64,000 nucleotides of DNA from Hydrogenophaga sp. (GCF_014773545.1 NZ_SDDV01000005.1:62001-126000); one strand, 5' to 3'; shown: positions 38,231-50,631, counted from the first letter of the stretch. Numbers and translations are program-made. The notes: a model not told the origin generated them from the sequence alone.

Positions 38231-38352
38231 CGGGCATGACTTTAAAGCCACCCCGGTAAATGAAAGTCATGCCCGTTCTCCCTCACCCCCAACCCCTCTC
38301 CCGCACGCGGGAGAGGGGAGCGAAGTGAGTCGCGGCCCGACTTTCACGTTAA
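38229..38352. repeat. Double-hairpin repeat element, copy B (abuts the adk stop)
   Basis: The inverted counterpart of 30960-31084. It starts with a perfect 15-bp inverted repeat AACGGGCATGACTTT (38229-38243) and AAAGTCATGCCCGTT (38263-38277), whose first bases are the end of the adk stop codon. A second hairpin CCCCTCTCCCG (38293-38303), loop CACG, CGGGAGAGGGG (38308-38318) follows, then CTTTCACGTTAA at the far end. In both copies the element begins directly at the upstream gene's stop and points the same way relative to that gene. Bases 38353-38571, up to gdhA, show no gene. Confidence 0.85.
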
Positions 38353-38571
38353 TCCGCAAGCAGCGCAAGCGGGCCGCGTTTGCGTGCTGTGGCGGCCACT
38401 GCAACGCGCCCGCTACTGAGCAAATGAGCGCAACGGGTTTCAGCGCGCCAGAAAATTCGGCGCACACAGGCTGCTAGGGCGTCTGCGCCTGGCGGCCCTG
38501 CAATGCAAGCTTTGAAGTGACGCCCGCCGCGCATAACCCGCTGGTCGCATCCTCTCTGGAGCCTTCGCACC

Positions 38572-39903
38572 ATGTCGCACCCGCCCGATTCCCAGCCCGG
38601 CACGCCAGCCCGCAACCCAGCCCTCTTCAGCAGTGCCCTGCCCTCTTACCTTAAGCCCGATGACCTGGGCCCGTGGGGCATTTATCTGCAACAAGTCGAT
38701 CGCGTCACGCCCTACCTGGGCCGGCTCTCGCGCTGGGTCGACACGCTCAAGCGTCCCAAGCGCAGCCTGATCGTGGACGTGCCGATCCACCTCGACGATG
38801 GCTCAGTGGCGCATTTCGAAGGCTACCGCGTGCAGCACAACACATCACGCGGGCCGGGCAAGGGCGGTGTTCGTTTTCACCAGAACGTCACGCTGTCGGA
38901 AGTGATGGCGCTAGCGGCTTGGATGTCGATCAAAAACGCTGCCGTCAACGTCCCCTACGGCGGTGCCAAGGGCGGCGTGCGGGTCGATCCACGCCAGTTA
39001 TCGTTGGGTGAGCTCGAACGCGTGACGCGCCGCTACACCAGTGAGATCGGCATCCTGATTGGCCCGAACAAAGACATTCCAGCGCCCGATGTGAACACCA
39101 ACGAGCAGGTCATGGCCTGGATGATGGATACCTATTCAATGAACGAAGGGACAACCACCACCGGCGTCGTCACTGGCAAGCCGCTGGACCTGGGTGGATC
39201 GCTCGGGCGACGCGAGGCCACCGGCCGCGGCGTCTTCACTCTCGGCCTGGAAGCAGCGCGGTTGATCGGCCTGGACGTCGCCAGCGCGCGGGTGGCGCTG
39301 CAGGGTTTTGGCAACGTCGGCGGCGTTGCCGCCCAGTTGTTTGCACACGCCGGCGCCCAGGTGGTGGCGGTGCAGGACCATGGCGGCTGCATTTACCGCG
39401 CTGGCGGACTCGATGTGCCAGCTCTGCTGGCACATGTGGCGCACTGCGGTTCGGTGGCAGATTTCGCTGCCGCCGAACCGCTAGCCAATGACGCCTTCTG
39501 GGACGTGCCCTGCGACATTTTGATTCCGGCCGCCCTAGAGCAACAAATCACGGCCGCCAATGCCGGGCGCATCCAGGCGCGCCTGATCATCGAAGGGGCC
39601 AACGGCCCGACCACGCCACAGGCCGACGACATCTTGCACGAGCGCGGCGTGCTGGTGCTGCCGGACGTGATTGCCAACGCCGGTGGTGTGACGGTGAGCT
39701 ACTTCGAGTGGGTACAAGATTTTTCCAGCTTCTTCTGGAGCGAAGACGAGGTCAACGAGCGCCTGATGAAAGTCATGAAGGGCGCGTTTGCCACCATCTG
39801 GCAGGTGGCGCAACAACACCGGGTGAGCCTGCGCACGGCCACTTTCATCGTCGCGTGCAGCCGCATCCTGCACGCACGCGACCTGCGCGGCCTTTATCCC
39901 TGA
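38572..39903 (+). CDS. gdhA: Glutamate dehydrogenase (Glu/Leu/Phe/Val dehydrogenase family)
   Basis: Interconverts glutamate and 2-oxoglutarate using NAD(P), 443 residues. The substrate motif '[10 protein letters not shown]' (94-103) and the catalytic-Lys motif 'PYGGAKGG' (128-135, Lys133) are intact. The Rossmann nucleotide site is '[12 protein letters not shown]'. Length and pattern match the NAD-type small GDHs of Betaproteobacteria rather than the large 1600-residue type. A GGAG lies 11 bp before the ATG. It follows adk across a 341-bp gap that holds repeat copy B; it converges with the DUF1178 gene. Confidence 0.9.
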   Translation: MSHPPDSQPGTPARNPALFSSALPSYLKPDDLGPWGIYLQQVDRVTPYLGRLSRWVDTLKRPKRSLIVDVPIHLDDGSVAHFEGYRVQHNTSRGPGKGGVRFHQNVTLSEVMALAAWMSIKNAAVNVPYGGAKGGVRVDPRQLSLGELERVTRRYTSEIGILIGPNKDIPAPDVNTNEQVMAWMMDTYSMNEGTTTTGVVTGKPLDLGGSLGRREATGRGVFTLGLEAARLIGLDVASARVALQGFGNVGGVAAQLFAHAGAQVVAVQDHGGCIYRAGGLDVPALLAHVAHCGSVADFAAAEPLANDAFWDVPCDILIPAALEQQITAANAGRIQARLIIEGANGPTTPQADDILHERGVLVLPDVIANAGGVTVSYFEWVQDFSSFFWSEDEVNERLMKVMKGAFATIWQVAQQHRVSLRTATFIVACSRILHARDLRGLYP

Positions 39904-39920
39904 GACCCGCTCACGCCGCT

Positions 39921-40382
39921 CTACTGCAGGGTTTGCTTGAGTAGCGGCAGATCGGGCATGGGCAGCACGGGAATGCCTTCTTCGATCAGCTCTTGCGCCA
40001 CCGCCGGGCTGGCGCTGCCCCGTATGCTGCGTGGCTGAATATCGCCGTGGTGCATGGCGCGCGCCTGATCGGCAAAACGCTTACCCACGTCTTCGCAGTC
40101 GGCTTGCACCTGCCGCAGAGCATGCAGCAGGTGTGCCTGCGTTTGACTGGCCGACAAGGCAGATGGTGCCGCGCCCGGCGACCGCGCCGGCGTGGCCGTG
40201 TCGTCGTTGCGGGCGGCGTGCAGGTTCAGGCGCGGTGCCGAAAGCATTTTCTCGATCTGGGTGTCGCCACACACCGGGCAGCTCAGCAACTGGCGCTGGA
40301 GCTGGTTGGTGTAATCAGCCTCGCAGGCAAACCAGCCTTCAAATTCGTGCTGCCGGGCGCAGCGCAGCCTGTAGACTTTCAT
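39921..40382 (-). CDS. DUF1178 family zinc-ribbon protein
   Basis: A protein of 153 residues. The N-terminus 'MKVYRLRCARQHEFEGWF' is the DUF1178 start, and the pair of CxxC-like sites ('C' at residue 8 and 'CPVCGDT' at about 36-42) suggests a small zinc ribbon. A variable linker follows, then a conserved helical tail with 'GKRFADQARAMHHGD' and 'IRGSASPAVAQELIEEGIPV'. The function is unknown. Its start overlaps the NUDIX stop (ATGA). It is the last gene of the nuo-linked leftward block. Confidence 0.85.
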   Translation of the reverse strand: MKVYRLRCARQHEFEGWFACEADYTNQLQRQLLSCPVCGDTQIEKMLSAPRLNLHAARNDDTATPARSPGAAPSALSASQTQAHLLHALRQVQADCEDVGKRFADQARAMHHGDIQPRSIRGSASPAVAQELIEEGIPVLPMPDLPLLKQTLQ

Positions 40383-40987
40383 GTGCCAGATTGTGCGTCA
40401 ATCGAGGCCGCGGCAGCGCTCGACCATTCGAGCACCCAGTCTCCGCGCAGCACCTGTTGCAGCCAGAGCACGCCAACCAGCGACTTGCCATCGATCAGCG
40501 CACCGCTGCGGCACCAGCTCAGCAGCTCAGCCGGACTGGCGCTGAAGACGTCCAGGAATTCCCCTTCGTCGAGCTGTCGTTCGCCCAGGCTCAGACCACG
40601 CGCGAACCAGATGTCTATGAGCTCGTCAGAATAGGCTATCGTCGGCGCCAGCCGTCCGGCCCAGGCCCACTCACGGGCGCTGTAGCCAGTTTCCTCACGC
40701 AATTCGCGCTGCGCGCAGCTCAGGCTGCCCTCGCTAGCATCGAGCTTGCCCGCCGGAAACTCGATCATCACCGTCTGCAGCGGGTGCCGGTACTGGCGCT
40801 CGAGCACCACCCGGCCGTCGTCCTGCAGGGCAATCACCATCACGGCGCCCGGGTGCAAAACGTATTCGCGCGCTGCCTGCGCCCCGCTGGGCAGGCGCAC
40901 GGTGTCGCGCACCACATGCAAAAAAACGCCTTGGACCAGCTCGGCGCGCGACAGCGCGGTTTCACGCAAATGGAGGTCTTCAGACAT
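40379..40987 (-). CDS. NUDIX hydrolase, ADP-ribose pyrophosphatase type
   Basis: Cleaves nucleoside-diphosphate linkages; the length (202 residues) and strands before the box are like ADP-sugar pyrophosphatases (NudF type). The Nudix box runs from Gly80 to Gly101 with the metal-binding 'RELREETGY' core at 94-102. 'YRHPLQTVMIEFPAGK' is the ADP-ribose-type lead-in. The specific substrate cannot be read from sequence. It is coupled to DUF1178 and lies 24 bp after DUF2818 on the same strand. Confidence 0.85.
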   Translation of the reverse strand: MSEDLHLRETALSRAELVQGVFLHVVRDTVRLPSGAQAAREYVLHPGAVMVIALQDDGRVVLERQYRHPLQTVMIEFPAGKLDASEGSLSCAQRELREETGYSAREWAWAGRLAPTIAYSDELIDIWFARGLSLGERQLDEGEFLDVFSASPAELLSWCRSGALIDGKSLVGVLWLQQVLRGDWVLEWSSAAAASIDAQSGT

Positions 40988-41011
40988 GGCGCAATGCTCG
41001 CTGGGCCGCCC

Positions 41012-41317
41012 TCAGGACTTGCCTTTTTTGTACAGGTAGCAGTAGACGAAACCGGGAAAGGCCAGGGTCAGAAACATCGACGCGGTGGTGACGTAAAACT
41101 CCCAGTCCTGCGGCGCGATCTGACCCACCGACTGCTCCAGCGCCAGGCTGAAGGCGCCCACCATGAAATAAAGCAACACCAGTTCGGCCAGCCGCATCCA
41201 CAGCAGCTTGGGCGCGCGCCGCGGTATCAGCGCCAGCCAGCGGTTGTTGATGAAAGGCAGATTGGCTGCCACCAGCGCGGACAACAAGACCATCCAGACG
41301 TATTCGGTTGGAATCAT
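41012..41317 (-). CDS. DUF2818 family small membrane protein
   Basis: A protein of 101 residues with three to four hydrophobic segments (about 6-19, 41-60 and 72-95) and a basic C-terminus 'YLYKKGKS'. The pattern 'ALVAANLPFINNRWL' is DUF2818, a Burkholderiales family normally placed directly after nuoN and before a NUDIX and a DUF1178 gene. Here the NUDIX and DUF1178 genes follow as usual, but resB-ccsB lie between nuoN and this gene. A role in complex I is inferred from context only. I chose the ATG at 41317. Confidence 0.85.
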   Translation of the reverse strand: MIPTEYVWMVLLSALVAANLPFINNRWLALIPRRAPKLLWMRLAELVLLYFMVGAFSLALEQSVGQIAPQDWEFYVTTASMFLTLAFPGFVYCYLYKKGKS

Positions 41318-41420
41318 GGGGTGAGAATTGACCTGAAACAAACGGCAGCGGCCGCGGCCAAGCAGGCCGCGTCCGCACAACTACACGAGAGTAACACGGC
41401 AACTGACGCTGGATTCAGCG

Positions 41421-42794
41421 TCACAGCGCGCCGTAGCTGTGCAATCCGGAGAGGAACATATTGACGCCGAGGAAACAAAAGGTGGTGATGGCCAGACCGA
41501 CCATAGCCCACCAGGCAGCCACCGTACCACGCAGACCTTTGACCAGCCGCATGTGCAACCAGGCGGCGTAGTTCAGGATGACGATCAGCGACCAGGTTTC
41601 TTTCGGGTCCCAGGTCCAGTAGCCGCCCCAGGCTTCGGCGGCCCAGAAAGCGCCCAAAACAGTGGCCACCAGGAAAAAGGCAAAGCCGATCGCAATCGCT
41701 TTGTACATGATGTCATCTAGCACCTCAAAGCTAGGCAGACGGGCCGCAATGCGCCTGCGCCCGAGCATGATGCCGCCGACAATGAAGGACGCCACGCCGA
41801 AGTACAGCAACCAGAACACAAAGCTTTGCGAATGCACGGCACGGCTGAACACCAGCGGCTCGAGAAACAGCGTCACCCCCAGCAACCACAGCGGCGCCAG
41901 CTTGTACCAGCGCATCTCGCCCGCGCTTTGCTTGACCAAGTAGGCAAAGGCCAACATGCCAGCAATGGCAAAACCGCCGTAGCCAATAAAGTTGGTCGGC
42001 ACATGCAGCGTCATCCACCAGCTCTTGAGCGCCGGCACCAACGGTTGAATTTCATGTGCTTCGCGCACCACGGTGTACCAGAGCAAAAAACCGACAGCGG
42101 CGCTGACCACCAGCATCGCAAACGCCCCCATGGCGCGATTTTTGTGTTGCTCCTCGTAGTACAGGTACATCATGGTGGTCAGCCAGCAAAACAGAACGAA
42201 CACCTCGTACAGGTTGCTGAACGGGAAATGCCCCATGCCAGGGCCCATCTGGTGGCTCTCGTACCAACGGACGAAAGAGCCAATCAGTCCCATCAAAATG
42301 CCGGCCCAAGCCAGCCGTGAGCCCATTTGCAGGAACGAGTAACTGGCGCGGGTAAACATGCCAATCCAGTAAAAGATCGTGCTCATGAAAAGCAGCAAGC
42401 ACATCCACAAAATAGCCGACTGGCTGGAGATGAAATACTTGAGCCAGAACACCTCGATCGATCGGTTCAGGTCGGGTCCGGTGGGTGTTTGGTAAAGCCA
42501 GATCGCAAGCAGGGTAAAGGCCGCCGTCAGCACCGAGACGGTTTGCACAGGGCGCCAGTACCAACCCACCCAGATCAGCGATGGCACGCAGCCGATCAAG
42601 ATGTAGGTCTCGTAAATGCTCATGGCCGGGCCATAGACCAGATAGCCCCAGACCGCACCCGCGACAACAAAGGCGGCAAACAGCCAATCCCAAACGCTGC
42701 GTCTGGCCAAATAGCCCGGCGTCGAAGTCGCGGAGCTGCCGCCCCATGCGCGCTTTTTCAGCTCAATGGTTTGCGTGACGTTGCTTGTGCTCAT
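41421..42794 (-). CDS. ccsB: Cytochrome c biogenesis protein CcsB (System II, CcsA/ResC type)
   Basis: Haem-handling half of the System II cytochrome c synthetase, 457 residues with about eight or more membrane helices. The haem-binding 'WGGYWTWDPKETWS' motif (WWD domain) lies near residue 390, with conserved histidines in 'HSQSFVFWLL' and 'LHVPTNFIGYGGF'. It has a short cytoplasmic N-terminus (residues 1-32). The start overlaps the resB stop (ATGA), so the two are coupled, as in resB-resC operons elsewhere. Substrates would be periplasmic c-type cytochromes. Confidence 0.9.
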   Translation of the reverse strand: MSTSNVTQTIELKKRAWGGSSATSTPGYLARRSVWDWLFAAFVVAGAVWGYLVYGPAMSIYETYILIGCVPSLIWVGWYWRPVQTVSVLTAAFTLLAIWLYQTPTGPDLNRSIEVFWLKYFISSQSAILWMCLLLFMSTIFYWIGMFTRASYSFLQMGSRLAWAGILMGLIGSFVRWYESHQMGPGMGHFPFSNLYEVFVLFCWLTTMMYLYYEEQHKNRAMGAFAMLVVSAAVGFLLWYTVVREAHEIQPLVPALKSWWMTLHVPTNFIGYGGFAIAGMLAFAYLVKQSAGEMRWYKLAPLWLLGVTLFLEPLVFSRAVHSQSFVFWLLYFGVASFIVGGIMLGRRRIAARLPSFEVLDDIMYKAIAIGFAFFLVATVLGAFWAAEAWGGYWTWDPKETWSLIVILNYAAWLHMRLVKGLRGTVAAWWAMVGLAITTFCFLGVNMFLSGLHSYGAL

Positions 42795-44941
42795 GTCTTG
42801 CCCTTAAAAAAATCGTTTTTCAAGCGTTCGAATTCAATGTCCGTATCTAGCAGCTTGCGGTTGCTAGACAGCGCCATGCTGGCTTGCGATCCTGCTTCGG
42901 GCGCCGGGGTCAGCCAGACCCATAGACGTCGCTCGCGCACATAGAACATGGCAAACGTGCCAATGATCAGCAAGATGAAACCCAGATAGACGATGTTTTT
43001 GCCGGGCGTGCGGGTTACTTGAAATACGCTGGCTTGCACGTGCTCAAAATTCGTGAGCTTGAAGGTCATGGGAACCGGGTACAGGAAGCTGTCGCTCAGG
43101 CTGATAACGGCCGCGCTCATGAATTTCTGTGTGGCTTCGCTGCGTTCCAGCGGCTTGAGACCCTCGCGCTCGCGGCTGAGCTGGGCCAGCTCGAAAAGCG
43201 TGCCGTTGAGAAGGGTCACCAGCACTTCGCTCACGCGCTCGATCTGATCGGCTGGCACGTTGATCTCCAGAAAATCAGACACCGCCTGCAAGCCTCCCGG
43301 AGGACTGGGCATGGAACGACCGGCCTGCATGGCCGGTGGCAGCTCGACGCGTTCAAGACCGGCGAACAAGCCAAGCACGCGGGTCGCAGATGAGGCCAGT
43401 GCTCCGCCCAGCTCGGGGTGCTCACCCGGCGCGGCCTGCGCAACGAAGCGGCGCACCGCCTCATCGCGCATCAGCGGGTCATGCAAGGCGTGGCGCAGAC
43501 GCAAAAAACCGTCCATGCGGTCGAGTTCATCGGCCGGAATGCGCAGGTAGCGGAAATCTGCTTGCAATTCTTCGCGCACGCCCAGCATGAACATGCGCGT
43601 GCCGTCAATTTCAAACGGCAGCATGAAATTGTGGAATTCGATTGCCTGACCAGCGGCGTCGCGCAGCCGGTAGGTAATGCTGGGGCCGACATTGCGCAAG
43701 TCGCGCTCGGTCACGGTCAAGTGACCCGCGCCAAGCCGGCCCTGAATCGCGCGCTGCAGACCGCCCTCGGCGCTCAAATTCAATCCCGGCGCGACCGTGG
43801 CGTCGGCAAAATTCTCCACATTCATCAAACGCAACTCAGCGAATTCAAGCGTTTTTTCTGGGCCCACACCGCGCAGCAAGGCCGAACCACCGATGGTGCC
43901 GTTGATCTCAAACGACTGGGCAGAATCACTCAGAGAAACCGCCTGCAAGGTGACCGGCGAGCCGCCATCGGCATAGCTGGACTGAAAGATGTTGACGCCA
44001 CGGTGGTAAAAGGGCTCGTTGACTTCGATCAGCGCTTCGGTTTTATTGCCGCTGTCGTGGTCATGAATCACGACCAGGCTGGCATAGCGCTTGGACATGC
44101 CGTTCGGGTGGTATTCGTGAATAAAGTCTTTGAGCTCGATGGAAAAAGGCAGATCCTGCAGCAGCACGCCGTCGGCCCGCGGCAAGATGGCGGTGTGAGC
44201 CACGCTGCCTTCGGTCACCAGCAGATTGCCGCGGAAGGTGGGCGTGTGGGGTGAGAGCCTATGCTGAGCCGGTACGTCGGCGATCAGTCCGCTGCCGCTG
44301 AAAGGCACTTTGTCGTGAAACAGCATCTGAACGCGCACCATGAAGGCGCCGTCGAGCAGGCCACCGACGCAAATCAGCACGATGGCACTGTGCGCCGCCA
44401 GGTAGCCTATCTTGTTGAACGCTCCCGCCTTGGCCGCCACCATCCAGCCGGTGCCGCTGGCGCCGGTGCGTGACTGCAGCTTGACGCGCCAGCCCGCATC
44501 CAGCAATTGCGCACCAATGCGCTGCGCCGCTTGCTCAGGGTTTTCGTCCAGCACTGCCTCGGCCCGATGCGGGAAAGACTTGAGGCTTTGCTCGCGCATG
44601 TTCTCCTTGAACGCCTTGTAGTCGGTAATTATTTTTGGCGTGCTGCGAATGATGCACAAACTGGTGCTGAGCACCAGAAACAGCATGATCAGCATGAACC
44701 ACCAGGCGCTGTAGACCGTAAACAGGTCTACGCTGGCAAACACTTCGGCCCAAAAAGGACCAAATTTGTTAACGTAGTTATTGGTCGGCTCGTTTTGCTT
44801 GACCACAGTGCCTATCACCGAGGCAATCGAGATCACCGACAACAGCGCGATGGCAAAGCGCATCGAGGCCAGCAATTCGATCCAGTTGCCCAACAAGCGC
44901 GAAGCGTAGCTCTGTGGCTGATCTTGGGTGGTTGCGGTCAT
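42791..44941 (-). CDS. resB: Cytochrome c biogenesis protein ResB
   Basis: Partner of CcsB in System II cytochrome c maturation, 716 residues. Three N-terminal membrane segments (about 22-42, 72-92, 165-185) precede a large periplasmic domain with ResB-type 'PFYHRGVNIFQSSYAD'. A final membrane segment 'IVYLGFILLIIGTFAMFY' lies near the C-terminus, followed by a cytoplasmic tail. I chose the ATG at 44941; the frame stays open upstream to 45028 without similarity. A 276-bp gap separates it from nuoN, so resB-ccsB may have their own promoter. Confidence 0.9.
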   Translation of the reverse strand: MTATTQDQPQSYASRLLGNWIELLASMRFAIALLSVISIASVIGTVVKQNEPTNNYVNKFGPFWAEVFASVDLFTVYSAWWFMLIMLFLVLSTSLCIIRSTPKIITDYKAFKENMREQSLKSFPHRAEAVLDENPEQAAQRIGAQLLDAGWRVKLQSRTGASGTGWMVAAKAGAFNKIGYLAAHSAIVLICVGGLLDGAFMVRVQMLFHDKVPFSGSGLIADVPAQHRLSPHTPTFRGNLLVTEGSVAHTAILPRADGVLLQDLPFSIELKDFIHEYHPNGMSKRYASLVVIHDHDSGNKTEALIEVNEPFYHRGVNIFQSSYADGGSPVTLQAVSLSDSAQSFEINGTIGGSALLRGVGPEKTLEFAELRLMNVENFADATVAPGLNLSAEGGLQRAIQGRLGAGHLTVTERDLRNVGPSITYRLRDAAGQAIEFHNFMLPFEIDGTRMFMLGVREELQADFRYLRIPADELDRMDGFLRLRHALHDPLMRDEAVRRFVAQAAPGEHPELGGALASSATRVLGLFAGLERVELPPAMQAGRSMPSPPGGLQAVSDFLEINVPADQIERVSEVLVTLLNGTLFELAQLSREREGLKPLERSEATQKFMSAAVISLSDSFLYPVPMTFKLTNFEHVQASVFQVTRTPGKNIVYLGFILLIIGTFAMFYVRERRLWVWLTPAPEAGSQASMALSSNRKLLDTDIEFERLKNDFFKGKT

Positions 44942-45081
44942 TGAAGCGTAGATGAGATCGTAAGAATCCGTGACTGAAGTTGTCTGGCAGCAGCCAGCCT
45001 GCCCAAACACACGGGTGTAGTGTGGCAAAGCCTGAATTTAGTTCCAAACAGACTGGAAATTTAACACGACGACAAAGTCAT

Positions 45082-45103
45082 GCGTCACTTTGGCGTCACT
45101 TTG
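45082..45103. repeat. 11-bp tandem duplication between nuoN and resB
   Basis: GCGTCACTTTG occurs twice without a spacer (45082-45092 and 45093-45103), within the 276-bp gap. No gene is visible between 44942 and 45217. The duplication is too short to call a minisatellite. Confidence 0.5.
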
Positions 45104-45217
45104 GCGGCAGCGAGCCACTGGTGTGGTCGGCTCGGCCAGCGCCCCATCTACCTGCATGCACGCAAAGCCTGTCGGCCTGGGTGCATGATCAAGCCGCCCT
45201 GAGGTCCGCGCAGGCCT

Positions 45218-46729
45218 TCAAGCTGCAAGCAAGGCAGTGATGGCCTGCGCACACAAGACCATCAGACCCCCTGGAACCAAGCCCAGCAGCAGCACCAGCG
45301 CACCATTGAGGGAAAGCACCGAGCGAACATCGGCGCCCGCAACGATGGCAGCAGACTGGGTAGGTGCGTCAAAGTACATAATCTTAACCACGCGCAGGTA
45401 GTAAAACGCGCCAACGAGAGACATCAGAACGGCAAAAACAGCCAAGCCGACGAAAAATACCGAAGGCGAAGCCAGCAGGGCTTGCAGCACCGCCAGCTTG
45501 GCGTAAAAGCCAACCATGGGCGGAATGCCAGCGAGCGAGAACATGCAGATGGCCATGATCGCGGCCACCAAGGGACTGCGTTGATTCAGGCCGGCCAAGT
45601 CGCTGATCTGCTCCGATTCAAAACCACTGCGCGAGAGCAACAAGATGACGCCGAACACACCCAGGGTGGTCAGGACGTAGGTGACGACGTAAAACATGGA
45701 TGCACTGTAGGCGGTGACCATGTTGGCGCCATCGAGCCCGTCAGCGCCCTGAACCACACCCGCGAGCAGGCCCAGCAACATGAAGCCCATTTGTGCGACG
45801 GTGGAAAACGCCAGCATGCGCTTGATGTTGGTCTGAGCAATCGCCGCTAGGTTGCCCACCAGCAGCGAGGCCACCGCCAGCACGCCAAGCATTTGCTGCC
45901 AGTCGATCGCCAGCGGCTGCATGCCCTCGACCAAGAGACGAATCAGGACGGCGAACGCCGCCAGCTTGGGCGCGCCTGCGATGATCAGCGTAACCGCCGT
46001 GGGCGCACCGTGGTAGACGTCGGGCACCCACATGTGAAACGGCACCACGCCCAGTTTGAAGGCCAGGCCAGCGACGACGAACACCAGCCCCAGAATCAGC
46101 ACCTGGGTCGAACCCTTGAGGGTGGCTTGCCCACCGGCGATCGCCTGCATCACCTCGGCCAGGTCGAGCGAACCGGTGGCGCCGTACACCATCGACAGAC
46201 CGTAGAGCAAAAAGCCGCTGGCCAGCGCGCCGAGCATGAAGTACTTCATGCTGGCCTCGATGGCCTTGGGGTCATCACGCCGCAGCGCCACCAGCGCGTA
46301 ACTCGACAGGGTGAGCAACTCCAGGCCCAGGTAGATGACGACGAAGTTATGACCGGAGATCATGACGAACATGCCCAGCAACGCAAACAGCGACAGCGTG
46401 AACAACTCGCCCCCGCGCAGCATGTCGCGCCCGCCGGCGTAGGCACGACCGTAGACCAGCGTGACCATCATGGCCAGCGCAGCAAAGCACTTGAGCCAGT
46501 TACCCATGGGGTCGCTGACGATCATGCCGCCAAAGCCGACGATGGTGATGCCGCTGCTGGCTTGGTAGCCGGTCAGCAGCGCCGCCGCCGCCAGAGTCAG
46601 CAGGGTCAGCGCGTAGGTGGAGTCGCGCAGCGGTGATTTGACCGCCAGATCGAGCAGCAAAATCACGCAGGCCATCACCAGCAGCAGAATTTCCGGGTAA
46701 GCCGCGACCCAACTGAGGTTGTCAATCAT
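45218..46729 (-). CDS. nuoN: NADH-quinone oxidoreductase subunit N
   Basis: Antiporter-like membrane subunit of complex I, 503 residues with about 14 hydrophobic segments. '[13 protein letters not shown]' with the conserved Glu and '[20 protein letters not shown]' with the conserved Lys are typical, as is '[16 protein letters not shown]'. The ATG at 46729 was chosen over an upstream GTG. It is the last of the fourteen nuo genes and lies 36 bp after nuoM. Confidence 0.96.
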   Translation of the reverse strand: MIDNLSWVAAYPEILLLVMACVILLLDLAVKSPLRDSTYALTLLTLAAAALLTGYQASSGITIVGFGGMIVSDPMGNWLKCFAALAMMVTLVYGRAYAGGRDMLRGGELFTLSLFALLGMFVMISGHNFVVIYLGLELLTLSSYALVALRRDDPKAIEASMKYFMLGALASGFLLYGLSMVYGATGSLDLAEVMQAIAGGQATLKGSTQVLILGLVFVVAGLAFKLGVVPFHMWVPDVYHGAPTAVTLIIAGAPKLAAFAVLIRLLVEGMQPLAIDWQQMLGVLAVASLLVGNLAAIAQTNIKRMLAFSTVAQMGFMLLGLLAGVVQGADGLDGANMVTAYSASMFYVVTYVLTTLGVFGVILLLSRSGFESEQISDLAGLNQRSPLVAAIMAICMFSLAGIPPMVGFYAKLAVLQALLASPSVFFVGLAVFAVLMSLVGAFYYLRVVKIMYFDAPTQSAAIVAGADVRSVLSLNGALVLLLGLVPGGLMVLCAQAITALLAA

Positions 46730-46765
46730 GTAAACGTTCTCTTGCACTTGTGGTCAGACGCGAAC

Positions 46766-48241
46766 TCAGTTCAACTTCGAGATGGCGACGTGGCGCAACA
46801 ACTCGGCCACAGCAGGGTCCATCACGTCGGTGAAAGGTTTGGGGTAGACGCCCATGAACAGCACCGCAACAGCCAGCACCGCCATGATGAAAAACTCGCG
46901 CGCATTCAAATCGACTAGATTTTTCACGTTGTCATTGGCCACCGGCCCCAGGTAGACGCGCTTGAACATCCAGAGCGAATAGGCGGCACCGAAAATCAGC
47001 GCGCTGGCAGCAGCAGCGCCGATCCAGAAGTTGGCCTTGACCGCCGCCAGTATCACCATCCACTCGCCGACAAAACCGGCCGTGCCGGGCAGACCGGCGT
47101 TGGCCATGACGAACAGCAGGGCAAAAGCCGTGAACACCGGCATGGTGTTGATTACGCCACCGTAGTCGGCGATATTGCGCGAATGCACACGGTCGTACAA
47201 GACGCCAATGGCCAGGAACATGGCGGCCGATACAAAACCATGCGCGATCATCTGCACAATGGCGCCCGAGACACCCAAGTCGCTGAAGACGAAAAAGCCC
47301 AGGGTGACAAAACCCATGTGCGCCACCGACGAATAGGCGACCAGCTTTTTCATGTCTTGCTGCACCAAGGCGACCAGGCCGACGTAGACCACCGCCACCA
47401 GCGACAAGGCAATCATCAGCCAGGCCCACTCGGCCGAGGCGTCGGGCAGGATGGGCATGGAAAAGCGCAGAAAACCGTAGGCACCGAGCTTGAGCATGAT
47501 GGCCGCCAGCACCGCCGATCCGCCGGTGGGGGCTTCAACGTGCACGTCGGGCAACCAGGTGTGCACCGGCCACATGGGCACCTTGACGGCAAAGGCGGCA
47601 AAGAAGGCAAAGAACAGCAACGTCTGCTCGGTTGAACTCAGCGGCAGCAGGTACCAGGTGGCGAGGTCGAAACTGCCGCCCGATTTGTTGAAGAGGTAGA
47701 TCAGCGCCACCAGCATCAGCAAAGAGCCGAGCAAGGTGTAGAGGAAAAACTTGAAGGCAGCGTAGATTTTGTTCGGCCCGCCCCAGATACCGATGATCAG
47801 GTACATCGGAATCAAGGTGGCCTCAAAGAAGACGAAGAACAGCAGCGCATCCTGGGCGCTGAAGACGCCTATCATCAGGCCCGACAGAATCAGGAAGGCG
47901 CCCATGTACTGGTTGACGCGCTCGGTGATCGACTCCCAGCTCGCCAACACCACGATGACTGTGATGAAAGCGGTCAGCAACACCAGCCAGAGCGAGATAC
48001 CGTCCACCGCCAGGTGGTAATGCACGTTGAAATGATCGATCCAGACCCATTTTTCAACGAACTGCATGGCAGCCGAGCCGACCTCAAAACCGGTATAGAG
48101 CGGAATGGTCACGGCCAGACTCAGCAGCGCCGAGAGCAACGCAATCCAGCGCACCGCGCGCACCTGATCGTCGCGCCCCAGGGCCAACAAAACGACACCA
48201 AAAAATATCGGCGTCCAGATCGCCAGACTCAACAAACCCAT
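46766..48241 (-). CDS. nuoM: NADH-quinone oxidoreductase subunit M
   Basis: Antiporter-like membrane subunit of complex I, 491 residues. The proton-channel Glu lies in 'FVFFEATLIPMYLIIG', and the conserved Lys in 'FAVKVPMWPVHTWLPDVH'. 'QQDMKKLVAYSSVAHMGF' is the shared antiporter motif. An AAGGAAA ribosome-binding site precedes the ATG at 48241. It lies 19 bp after nuoL. Confidence 0.97.
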   Translation of the reverse strand: MGLLSLAIWTPIFFGVVLLALGRDDQVRAVRWIALLSALLSLAVTIPLYTGFEVGSAAMQFVEKWVWIDHFNVHYHLAVDGISLWLVLLTAFITVIVVLASWESITERVNQYMGAFLILSGLMIGVFSAQDALLFFVFFEATLIPMYLIIGIWGGPNKIYAAFKFFLYTLLGSLLMLVALIYLFNKSGGSFDLATWYLLPLSSTEQTLLFFAFFAAFAVKVPMWPVHTWLPDVHVEAPTGGSAVLAAIMLKLGAYGFLRFSMPILPDASAEWAWLMIALSLVAVVYVGLVALVQQDMKKLVAYSSVAHMGFVTLGFFVFSDLGVSGAIVQMIAHGFVSAAMFLAIGVLYDRVHSRNIADYGGVINTMPVFTAFALLFVMANAGLPGTAGFVGEWMVILAAVKANFWIGAAAASALIFGAAYSLWMFKRVYLGPVANDNVKNLVDLNAREFFIMAVLAVAVLFMGVYPKPFTDVMDPAVAELLRHVAISKLN

Positions 48242-48260
48242 CTTATTTTCCTTCTTGTTC

Positions 48261-50285
<2,025 letters not shown>

Positions 50286-50313
50286 GGTATTCAGACCTGT
50301 TCTGCTGCGGGCT

Positions 50314-50631
50314 TCAACCCTTGAGGGTGCTGATCTCTTCGACACTGATGCTGGATTTCTTGCGGAACACCAACATCAGAATCGCCAGACCGATGGCCGA
50401 CTCGGCGGCCGCCACGGTCAAAATGAAAAAGACAAACACCTGCCCGTGCAGGTCGCCCAGAAAATAGGAGAAAGCGACGAAGTTGATTCCCACCGCCAGC
50501 AACATCAGCTCGATGGACATCAGCAGCACGATCAGGTTGTTGCGGTTGAGGAAAATCCCGACGATGGAGAGCGCAAATAAAAGCGCGCCGACGGATAGAA
50601 AGTGACCCAGGGTCAGCGTGGTGAGCGTCAT
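50314..50631 (-). CDS. nuoK: NADH-quinone oxidoreductase subunit K
   Basis: A complex I membrane subunit of 105 residues with three helices. The conserved Glu residues lie in '[16 protein letters not shown]' and '[15 protein letters not shown]'. The start overlaps the nuoJ stop by ATGA. Confidence 0.97.
   Translation of the reverse strand: MTLTTLTLGHFLSVGALLFALSIVGIFLNRNNLIVLLMSIELMLLAVGINFVAFSYFLGDLHGQVFVFFILTVAAAESAIGLAILMLVFRKKSSISVEEISTLKG

Noticed and set aside
45082-45103. Possible CRISPR or minisatellite
   Set aside because: Only two 11-bp units without spacers; no cas genes anywhere in the window.
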